Assembly: GCA_030613765.1 (NCBI GenBank)
Contig: JAUWLI010000048.1
Span: 1-12,399 of the forward strand
Origin: Phycisphaerae bacterium
GTDB lineage: Bacteria > Planctomycetota > Phycisphaerae > Sedimentisphaerales > SG8-4
Direction: 5' to 3'
Length of the DNA stretch: 12,399 bases
Shown here: one piece after another, positions 6,638-12,399 of the stretch
Layout of the letters: every line of letters begins with the position of its first letter
How positions within the stretch are numbered: the stretch's first letter is position 1
Translations under genes and position numbers: made by a program
The notes under the pieces: generated by a model
Seen by the model: the letters and a program-made list of their open reading frames with translations, nothing else
Databases searched by the model: none
Told to the model about the DNA's origin: nothing

Positions 6638-8479
6638 TTATTTTTCTACGGTTATCCGTATAATCTTCCTGTCGATAACGACTGTGCCGGTATCGAAACT
6701 TTTTTCGAGCCAATGCGGATATGGCTGTATTCTCAGCGTTCTTTTCGGGTTCTGTAAAATGAGCATCTTCGTGGCAGGCAAGTCCGGCAGTTCTGCCTTT
6801 TCTATCGCAACACCGCCGGGCGGTAATGCCAAAATGCAATACAATTTACCTCTGCCGAGACTAAGAAGATACCTCAAGCCCTCCAGCAAGGAGTCCAAAT
6901 CCAGGGCTAATAATTTGTATGTCGCGGCTTTTCTTAGAAACATCTCATAGCCGTACCCGCCGCAGATAGTCAGCTCATATCTGCCGGGTGCCAGGGTCCT
7001 GGGTATTTGGAAGCTGCACTGGTATTTTTTCTTTCCCGCCAGGACGGATTCGAGCACTACTTCGATATCGAGATTCCGGCCTGCCTTGACTGTTGAACCG
7101 GACAAATCGACCGACCATATATGTGATACAATGCTTTTCGGCACTATGCGAACATCAAAATCGACTGATTTTATATCGACTTTTTTGTATGGATTATTCA
7201 TGAGCATCGCAACCGGACTAATACTTTCCATTGTCATCTCAAGCAGGCCCATGTCGGTGGAGATATTTTCAAAGGTAATCGGTTCGGCACCCTCAACGCC
7301 GATAGCCACCTTATACTCAATCATATGGTCGGGGGGCAGCTCGCCGAACCGCATACCTGCTCCGGTCACAACCGAACGCAGCAGCATTGGAGTAAGCGAC
7401 TTATTATGAGCAACCTGGCAGTTGTATACTTGTTTGCCGCTGTCTCTGTAATCGTCAATAGTTATCGTCAGCGGGAACGTGTGCGGCTTTGCGCCGATTC
7501 GTCCGAAGACCGCCGTCGACTCATCCCTTGTCAGGGCACCGACTGTTTTGATCGCACTGGCGAGCTTAACAGAGCGGGCTATGCTTGATACGACGGTGTG
7601 CACCTGCCCGGTGGCCATCGGCAAATTAACCTGCCCATAGCCGAGGAAGCTGTGCCCGAAGCCATACACCTTGTCACCAACGACTTCGGTTACCGTCCCA
7701 ACTGCTTCCATTGTTATATCGCCGGCCACTAAAGGCACGACCAGACAGCTCCCCGGCGCCAACTGAACATTTAGGTCTTTGTTGACGCCTGCGCCGCCCC
7801 CGACGCCGGAAACGACGGCAAGTCCGAGAGGTTCGACCATGGCGTTTAACTGTTCGGAGACCTGGGCCGGCAGACCGGATGTGACCAGCGGACAGGGCAA
7901 AGCAGCGATACCGGCCGGGCCGCGTTTTCCCCGGAAGTGGGGTGTTGTAATTAGCTTATCAATCTGGGCAAAATCAATCGGCCTGGAAAAGTCCAGTGAG
8001 TAGCCGTGTTGGGCTGCGCTTGCGTTCGGCCGGTCGACACCGCCCACCCTGAGCATGTCCTTGATTAGCGTAACACCATAGAGCGGGTCCTTGCTGTAAG
8101 TATACGCGGTGGCTAACGCGCCCGCCAGCCGGCCTTCGATATAGACCGGCGAACCGCTGCAGCCCCATACGGGACCCGTGTGGATAAAACGCTCATCAGT
8201 GCCCTGGACCAGAATCGAATCCCTTCCGGGTTCGTAATTGCGGATTATGCTTATAACATCCATGTCAAATTTTTCAATCTTCGTGCCGCTATAGCAGGTA
8301 AGGCAATACGCCTTCATACCGGGCCTGATTTCGTCAATGCCGATATATTTGGCAGGGTCCAAAACGCCTTCTGTAGCGCTTGATGTGCCGCCGGCACAAA
8401 GCAAGCCGGCCAGAACCAGCGAATAAAAAGCAAAAAGTGGGAAGTTTTGACTTTTTACTTTCGCTTTTATTTTGAACAT
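6638..8479 (-). CDS. Exported SpoIVB/S55-like serine peptidase
   Basis: A 613-residue protein. Residues about 10-35 are a signal peptide, so it acts in the periplasm or on the cell surface. The region IRPGMKAYCLTCYSGTKIEKF (51-71) and TGPVWGCSGSPVYIEGRLAGAL (101-122) match the SpoIVB S55 serine peptidase family: Ser108 in GCSGSP aligns with the nucleophile of GMSGSP in SpoIVB and GDSGGP in chymotrypsin-like enzymes. A second motif, VYGFGHSFLGYG (271-282, His276), resembles the GHGI/GHP histidine motif of the same family. In SpoIVB the His motif comes before the Ser motif; here it comes after. Residues about 400-613 carry no domain I recognise. Cys59 and Cys62 form a CxxC, and Cys107 is next to the nucleophile. 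SpoIVB cleaves a signalling membrane complex in Bacillus sporulation; a sporulation role is not implied here and the target is unknown. First gene of a probable operon with the propeller protein. Confidence 0.82.
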   Translation of the reverse strand: MFKIKAKVKSQNFPLFAFYSLVLAGLLCAGGTSSATEGVLDPAKYIGIDEIRPGMKAYCLTCYSGTKIEKFDMDVISIIRNYEPGRDSILVQGTDERFIHTGPVWGCSGSPVYIEGRLAGALATAYTYSKDPLYGVTLIKDMLRVGGVDRPNASAAQHGYSLDFSRPIDFAQIDKLITTPHFRGKRGPAGIAALPCPLVTSGLPAQVSEQLNAMVEPLGLAVVSGVGGGAGVNKDLNVQLAPGSCLVVPLVAGDITMEAVGTVTEVVGDKVYGFGHSFLGYGQVNLPMATGQVHTVVSSIARSVKLASAIKTVGALTRDESTAVFGRIGAKPHTFPLTITIDDYRDSGKQVYNCQVAHNKSLTPMLLRSVVTGAGMRFGELPPDHMIEYKVAIGVEGAEPITFENISTDMGLLEMTMESISPVAMLMNNPYKKVDIKSVDFDVRIVPKSIVSHIWSVDLSGSTVKAGRNLDIEVVLESVLAGKKKYQCSFQIPRTLAPGRYELTICGGYGYEMFLRKAATYKLLALDLDSLLEGLRYLLSLGRGKLYCILALPPGGVAIEKAELPDLPATKMLILQNPKRTLRIQPYPHWLEKSFDTGTVVIDRKIIRITVEK

Positions 8480-8513
8480 CTGTGCCCTTTCGAGTAATTT
8501 TTAGCTAAATAGC

Positions 8514-8550
8514 GTTAGAAATGGACGCAGGACGTGTCTGGATTTCTAAC
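8514..8550. repeat. Perfect 9-bp inverted repeat in the divergent regulatory region
   Basis: GTTAGAAAT (8514-8522) and ATTTCTAAC (8542-8550) are perfect inverted copies around a 19-nt loop. The loop itself contains a partly palindromic core (CAGGACGTGTCTG). The repeat sits exactly where transcription of the peptidase operon is predicted to begin, so it may be a 5' stem-loop on that mRNA or an operator for a dimeric regulator. Confidence 0.55.
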
Positions 8551-8558
8551 AGGAGAAA

Positions 8559-8587
8559 ATTTTAATCGGAGAACAGGCTTGTTGCAA
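8559..8587 (-). promoter_or_regulatory. Predicted sigma70-like promoter of the S55 peptidase operon
   Basis: On the - strand, TTGCAA (8582-8587) is followed after 17 bases by TAAAAT (8559-8564). These match the -35 consensus at 4 of 6 and the -10 consensus at 5 of 6. Transcription would start near 8552, giving a leader of about 72 nt before the ATG at 8479. The planctomycete consensus may differ from the E. coli one used here. Confidence 0.5.
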
Positions 8588-8600
8588 GACAAAAGATATT

Positions 8601-8629
8601 TTGTTACAATCTTGATTTAAGCCTATAAT
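8601..8629 (+). promoter_or_regulatory. Predicted sigma70-like promoter of the TPR protein-rluD operon
   Basis: TTGTTA (8601-8606), a 17-base spacer and a perfect TATAAT (8624-8629). Start of transcription would be near 8636, about 40 nt before the ATG at 8676. Its -35 box is only 13 bp from the -35 box of the divergent promoter. Confidence 0.6.
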
Positions 8630-8675
8630 TGAATATTACTTTAGCAAGCTATTTTAAGAAAGAGACGCAGAAAAA

Positions 8676-9608
8676 ATGAAGTCTGACCATCGACACGAAC
8701 TAAAAACTAATGAATTGGCCGAATGGATTGCGAATTTTCCGCAGTGGGCCCGGGACAATGGAAAAATAGCTATCATTGTCTCGGCAGTTGCCGTCCTGGT
8801 CGTAGTCTCAGCTCTGTGGTACTGGCGTAAAACAAAAGTTGAATCGGTTGAACAACAACTCGCATTTACCAGCCTTATCACCAAACTGTCGCAAAACAAA
8901 ATGCAGGTCCTTATGTCACAATCCAGAGGGATGGATACTTCGTATATGCTCGACCAGACCGCCGTTGATCTGGGAACCGCTGCCGGAGGTGCCAAAGACG
9001 AGAACATGGCCGCTCTCGCGCTCATTAAGCGTGCAGAATCCCTGCGTGCAGCGGTGCACTACCGCCCGGAGAGCGTGAGCCAGGCAGATCTGCTAACGGC
9101 CATCGACGGTGCAAAGATTGCATATATAAATGCCGTCTCGAAGGCTGCAACCAATCCTTCATTGATGGCGATGGCAAAATTCGGCCTCGGACTTTGTGAA
9201 GAGGAAATCGGTAACTTCGGTGAGGCAGAGCAGATATATCGTGACCTCATTGAAAACAGCGACTTCGAAGGTACGACAACCGTTGCCAGGGCACAGTGGC
9301 GTCTGGAAACAATGGCCGATTACCGGAAAAAGATAGTCTTTAAGCCGGCGCCAATACCAAAACCGCCTGTTCCTGACATGACTGACATGTTTCCGCCGAT
9401 CCCGCTAAGACCCATCGACGAACCGAATCGTTTCCCTGTGGTTCCTGAAGTCATGATTGGTCCTGAACCAAATCCCGGCATTGTGGTTCCCGATGTCAAA
9501 ATACAGCCTGAACCAAACGCCGTCTCCGAGTCTCTCAACATCAAGCTGCGGCCCCAGGCGCCAAATAATGTATTGGGGGTCGTTGACACAAATGTGCCCG
9601 GCGAATAA
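8676..9608 (+). CDS. Membrane-anchored YfgM-like TPR protein with proline-rich tail
   Basis: A 310-residue protein. The charged start (MKSDHRHELKTNELAEW) precedes one membrane segment at about 31-50, with the C-terminal part predicted outside the cytoplasm. Residues about 52-215 are helical with a TPR-like unit (about 162-192, AKFGLGLCEEEIGNFGEAEQ). This layout fits the YfgM/tetratricopeptide family, inner-membrane proteins that in E. coli associate with the Sec translocon and periplasmic chaperones. A similar role here is inference. The tail (about 222-310) is rich in Pro and contains two imperfect copies of a 15-residue unit (VVPEVMIGPEPNPGI and VVPDVKIQPEPNAVS) encoded by a 45-bp tandem repeat. 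It is expressed from the promoter at 8601-8629, and its 3' end overlaps the pseudouridine synthase gene by 17 bp. Confidence 0.72.
   Translation: MKSDHRHELKTNELAEWIANFPQWARDNGKIAIIVSAVAVLVVVSALWYWRKTKVESVEQQLAFTSLITKLSQNKMQVLMSQSRGMDTSYMLDQTAVDLGTAAGGAKDENMAALALIKRAESLRAAVHYRPESVSQADLLTAIDGAKIAYINAVSKAATNPSLMAMAKFGLGLCEEEIGNFGEAEQIYRDLIENSDFEGTTTVARAQWRLETMADYRKKIVFKPAPIPKPPVPDMTDMFPPIPLRPIDEPNRFPVVPEVMIGPEPNPGIVVPDVKIQPEPNAVSESLNIKLRPQAPNNVLGVVDTNVPGE
9438..9527 (+). repeat. 45-bp imperfect tandem repeat within the TPR protein gene
   Basis: Two in-frame copies (9438-9482 and 9483-9527), each beginning GTGGTTCC and sharing CCTGAACCAAA. The divergence between copies indicates an old internal duplication. 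It lengthens the proline-rich tail by one 15-residue unit. Confidence 0.7.
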
Positions 9609-10599
9609 TTCACAAAGCGAAATTCCAGATGAGAGCAGTGGCCCCTTGACGCTTCAAGTGGGAAGCTCAATCAAAGAACGGAGGGTGGATAAATATCTCC
9701 ACGGCCGGTTCAGTAACTTCAGCAGGGCTATGATCCAGAAGCAAATCGGAGCAGGTTCCGTCAAGGTCAACGGCAAAATAGTCAAGCCCAGCTTTAAGCT
9801 GAGCCCCGGTGATACAATCGATTTGACACTACCTCAGCTTCCGAGCAAGGAGATTTTGCCTGAAGATATCCCGTTGAATATTATCTATGAAGATGAGAAC
9901 ATAATTGTTCTCAACAAGCAGGCTGATATGGTTGTTCACCCTGCCCGCAGCAACACTCACGGAACTCTGGTAAACGCCCTCGCCTTTTATTCCGACAAGC
10001 TGTCGAGCGGGCTTGGTGAATTCCGTCCCGGTATCGTGCATCGGCTCGACAGAAACACGACCGGCGTTATGGTCGTTGCCAAAAATGATATCGCCCAGTG
10101 GAAGATTGCAAAGCAGTTTGAACGCCGGCAGGTCAACAAAACTTATTTTGCCATTGTCCATGGTGTGCCTGAGCTGACGGCCGACCGCATAAGTGCGCGA
10201 TTAGGTGTGCACCCAAGAGCAAGAGAAAAGTACGCAATCAGGCCGGAAGTTGGTAAGGAATCAATTACTTTTTACGAGACCATCGAAAGTTTTCGCGGCT
10301 TTTCCCTGTTGAAGCTGGCCCCTAAAACCGGCCGAACACATCAAATAAGGGTACACCTCTTGCATATAAAGCACCCCATAGTTGCCGACGATATGTATGG
10401 CGGCAAGCTCGTTTATCCCTGGCAATTAAAAGACGAGGAAACCGCTGTTGAAGAGCCGATCGTAAGCCGCTTTGCCCTGCATGCCTCCACGCTCGAATTC
10501 AAGCACCCGATAAGTGACGAGATGGTAAAATTCGAAGCCCCCCTGCCCGAAGATATGCAAAATCTGCTCGATATGCTAAGAAAATACCGAAAGCTCTGA
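9592..10599 (+). CDS. rluD: Ribosomal large subunit pseudouridine synthase, RluD/RluA family
   Basis: A 335-residue cytoplasmic enzyme that converts specific uridines in RNA, expected in 23S rRNA, to pseudouridine. Residues about 20-80 form an S4 RNA-binding domain (RRVDKYL, VKVNGKIVKPSFKLSPGD). The catalytic domain has GIVHRLDRNTTGVMVVAK, where Asp153 of HRLDR is the catalytic aspartate of the family, and the conserved TGRTHQIRVH (246-255). The length is close to E. coli RluD (326 aa). RluD, RluC and RluA share these motifs, so the exact target uridines are not certain. The frame is open back to 9457, but that upstream part overlaps the TPR gene and is unlike the family. The ATG at 9592 gives a normal S4 start; GGGGG at 9575-9579 is a distant possible ribosome site (12 bases). 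The gene is probably translationally coupled to the preceding one. Confidence 0.92.
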   Translation: MCPANNSQSEIPDESSGPLTLQVGSSIKERRVDKYLHGRFSNFSRAMIQKQIGAGSVKVNGKIVKPSFKLSPGDTIDLTLPQLPSKEILPEDIPLNIIYEDENIIVLNKQADMVVHPARSNTHGTLVNALAFYSDKLSSGLGEFRPGIVHRLDRNTTGVMVVAKNDIAQWKIAKQFERRQVNKTYFAIVHGVPELTADRISARLGVHPRAREKYAIRPEVGKESITFYETIESFRGFSLLKLAPKTGRTHQIRVHLLHIKHPIVADDMYGGKLVYPWQLKDEETAVEEPIVSRFALHASTLEFKHPISDEMVKFEAPLPEDMQNLLDMLRKYRKL

Positions 10600-10646
10600 C
10601 AGTTTCTTATTTCGCACCGGCGGAAGTGGAATCTAATGTATCGCCT

Positions 10647-11327
10647 TTATTCCTGCGGCAGTTTTGCTAGGTCGGCGTCGGAGCCGGCGACCATCAGAAT
10701 ATCGTCCTGGTAAACCACAGTGCTTGGCATGGGGACATTGATAATTGCGGCGTTCTCAGACTTCTTTTTCTTGCGGTGCTCGTCCCGCTTGATTGCGACA
10801 AGGTTGATTTTGTACTTCTGCCTCAACTGCAAATCCATAACGGTCTTACCGTCGAAACTTGCCGGTGCTGTTACACGGGCCAGGCTATAGCCCGGTGCGA
10901 AATCTATCTTTTCGCCGATTTGCGGGGCGATAAGTTTATATGCCCATCTTTGGGCCGACTCGATTTCGGGATAAATTACGTCTGTTGCGCCTACCTTGGA
11001 GAAGACCTCGCCTGAGACGGGGCTTTCGGCCCTTGCCAGAATCTTTTTTACGCCCATTTGCCGCAGGTTCACCACCGTCAGAATCGCCGATTCAAAGCCT
11101 TCCTGGCCTATGCCTATAATAGCGACATCAATCTTATCAATGCCCTGTGCCTTCAGGGCTTCCTCGTCTGTGCTGTCGAGGCGGACGGCAAGACTTACCT
11201 GGTCTCGAATCAACTCGATTTGCTCTCTATTTCTATCGATTGCGATGACCTCAGCCCCGCTCATTGCCAGCGCTATGGCCAGTTTTTGTCCGAACCGCCC
11301 CAATCCTATTACAGCAAACCGCTTCAT
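10647..11327 (-). CDS. ktrA: Potassium uptake regulatory protein, RCK type (KtrA/TrkA)
   Basis: A 226-residue cytoplasmic protein that binds nucleotide and gates the K+ channel encoded next to it. Residues 1-about 135 are an RCK N domain with a Rossmann motif GLGRFG (8-13) and acidic Asp31 at the end of the second strand (VIAIDRN), fitting NAD(H) or ATP/ADP binding. Residues about 140-226 form an RCK C domain (ARVTAPASFDGKTVMDLQLR, then YQDDILMVAGSDADL). The length matches single-RCK KtrA rather than the double-RCK TrkA of E. coli (458 aa). The frame is open 16 codons further upstream, but AGGAG lies 8 bases before the ATG at 11327 and the Rossmann start begins there, so that start is chosen. 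It follows the channel gene by 37 bp and converges on rluD with 47 bp between stops and no obvious terminator. Confidence 0.93.
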   Translation of the reverse strand: MKRFAVIGLGRFGQKLAIALAMSGAEVIAIDRNREQIELIRDQVSLAVRLDSTDEEALKAQGIDKIDVAIIGIGQEGFESAILTVVNLRQMGVKKILARAESPVSGEVFSKVGATDVIYPEIESAQRWAYKLIAPQIGEKIDFAPGYSLARVTAPASFDGKTVMDLQLRQKYKINLVAIKRDEHRKKKKSENAAIINVPMPSTVVYQDDILMVAGSDADLAKLPQE

Positions 11328-11335
11328 ATTATTAG

Positions 11336-11340
11336 CTCCT
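11336..11340 (-). promoter_or_regulatory. Ribosome binding site that fixes the ktrA start
   Basis: AGGAG on the - strand lies 8 bases before the ATG at 11327. It favours that start over the upstream in-frame start at 11375, which would also overlap the channel gene. Confidence 0.75.
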
Positions 11341-11364
11341 AAATTTCGTGACCTGAGCCACGAA

Positions 11365-12399
11365 TCAGCCGACAATTATCGCTTCATCCGGATAATTGTA
11401 TTGAGCCGGTTTCAAATTAAACGTCAACGCCGCCAATAGTGTCAAGGGGCCGAGTCTACCGATAAGCATCGTGGCAATAATAATCAATTTGCCGGCGGTT
11501 GTCAAGTCAGGTGTAATGCCGGTTGTCAGGCCGACAGTCCCCAGTGCCGAGCCCGCCTCGAACATAATATCCGACATGGTAAAACCGTTTATATTTTCGG
11601 TGATACTAAGGGCCAACGAGGCGCCGAACAAAACAGCGACGAAAAGCAGCGTAACAGTAACCGCCCTGCCGACAACAACTACCCGAATCGAACGCTTAAA
11701 CATCTCTACTTCCTCGCGTTTTCTAAGGGTCGCATAAACAGTCATTATTACCACTGCCAGCGTGACGGTCTTTATTCCTCCCGCGGTCGAGCCCGGCGAG
11801 CCCCCGATGAACATAAGCAGAATCAAGACAAGTTTGCTCGAAGCCGATAGTGCCGAGATTTTGATTGTATTAAACCCAGCCGTCCTGGCTGTAATCGACT
11901 GAAACAAAGCCCCGAGAACACCGGTATTTGAATCGGTATCATAACTGCCTGCGTAGCGCTCAAACAACAGGATAGCCAGGGCGCCCAGAACTATCAGGAA
12001 GGCACTTGTGCTGAGAACAATTTTGGTTTGCAGCCGCATCCTTGTCGGTGCTTCCATCGAAAACCTGTAGTGCGTATGGAAACATTTTTTGCAGAATCGA
12101 TTTATCCTTTCGACTGCAATGTGGGCCAGGTCGTAGAGCACACTAAAGCCGAGTCCACCCATGATTATCAGCGGACAAATCACTGCATAGATGCCCCAGC
12201 TTCCTTTATAGTCGATGAAGCTATTCTTGTCCAAACTAAAGCCGGCATTGCAAAATGCACTGATTGAATGAAAGATACTATAGTACCACTGCTGCTGAAT
12301 ATTATCTACGCGATCACCCCACATCCCGAAGATACTGACCGCACCGATAGCTTCAATAAGTATCGTCCCGATAAAGATGAAGGCAATCATATTTCCTAT
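11365..12399 (-). CDS. ktrB: Potassium uptake channel subunit KtrB/TrkH, 5' end cut by the window
   Basis: An integral membrane protein forming the K+ (or Na+-dependent K+) translocating pore, with KtrA as its cytoplasmic gate. At least 344 codons are visible. The frame is still open at the window edge (ATA GGA AAT before the first ATG), and family members are about 450 aa, so the N-terminus lies outside. Numbered from the ATG at 12390, three of four pore-loop motifs are seen: SAFCNAGFS (44-52), ITARTAGFN (166-174) and SALGTVGLT (281-289). GGSPGSTAGGIKT (196-208) and the C-terminal GRLGPLTLLA (311-320) are typical of the KtrB/TrkH superfamily. Several hydrophobic membrane segments fill the remainder. 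The pore glycines appear conserved, which suggests an active channel. It pairs with the single-RCK KtrA downstream, so a Ktr system is preferred over Trk. Confidence 0.93.
   Translation of the reverse strand: MGNMIAFIFIGTILIEAIGAVSIFGMWGDRVDNIQQQWYYSIFHSISAFCNAGFSLDKNSFIDYKGSWGIYAVICPLIIMGGLGFSVLYDLAHIAVERINRFCKKCFHTHYRFSMEAPTRMRLQTKIVLSTSAFLIVLGALAILLFERYAGSYDTDSNTGVLGALFQSITARTAGFNTIKISALSASSKLVLILLMFIGGSPGSTAGGIKTVTLAVVIMTVYATLRKREEVEMFKRSIRVVVVGRAVTVTLLFVAVLFGASLALSITENINGFTMSDIMFEAGSALGTVGLTTGITPDLTTAGKLIIIATMLIGRLGPLTLLAALTFNLKPAQYNYPDEAIIVG

Noticed and set aside
8654..9025. Open frame of 123 codons on the - strand opposite the TPR gene
   Set aside because: It would run across the divergent promoter region and lacks any family signature.
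9457..9591. In-frame N-terminal extension of the pseudouridine synthase frame
   Set aside because: It lies wholly inside the TPR gene, its sequence is unlike any RluD N-terminus, and the ATG at 9592 gives a normal-length protein.
10600..10646. Possible bidirectional terminator between rluD and ktrA
   Set aside because: I looked for a stem with flanking T-runs in these 47 bases and found no convincing one.
11328..11375. Upstream in-frame start for ktrA
   Set aside because: It would add 16 residues before the Rossmann strand and overlap ktrB, while AGGAG sits correctly before the ATG at 11327.

Overview
The window looks like chromosomal DNA of a Planctomycetota bacterium, most likely of the Phycisphaerae. 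The hints are secreted glycoside hydrolase and DUF4380 proteins, a secreted S55-type peptidase beside a large secreted beta-propeller protein, and a YfgM-like single-pass TPR protein. This placement is inference from gene content and was not tested by a search. I found no tRNA, rRNA, CRISPR array, transposase or clear insertion sequence. Coding density is high and the genes look intact, apart from edge truncations.

Layout. (1) Positions 83-3411, + strand: a secreted DUF4380 protein and a secreted family 2 glycoside hydrolase, 11 bp apart, probably one transcription unit for carbohydrate breakdown. (2) Positions 8479-3404, - strand: a SpoIVB/S55-like serine peptidase (613 aa), a beta-propeller plus Ig-like protein (750 aa) and a class I fumarase alpha subunit, with gaps of 62 and 52 bp. 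The fumarase gene converges on the hydrolase gene and their 3' ends overlap by 8 bp. (3) Positions 8480-8675: a divergent regulatory region with two back-to-back sigma70-like promoters and a perfect 9-bp inverted repeat at the predicted 5' end of the peptidase transcript. (4) Positions 8676-10599, + strand: a membrane-anchored TPR (YfgM-like) protein, then an RluD-type pseudouridine synthase that overlaps it by 17 bp. (5) Positions 12399-10647, - strand: potassium uptake channel KtrB/TrkH (cut by the window end) and its RCK regulator KtrA/TrkA.

The most interesting part is the peptidase and beta-propeller pair. The peptidase carries the two S55 signature motifs in the reverse order from SpoIVB: the Ser motif comes first and the His motif second. 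Both proteins are predicted to be exported, both carry CxxC motifs, and they appear to be co-transcribed from a promoter with a structured leader. No function is established for such a pair, so it is a reasonable candidate for an undescribed envelope proteolysis or sensing module. The remaining genes belong to recognisable families.
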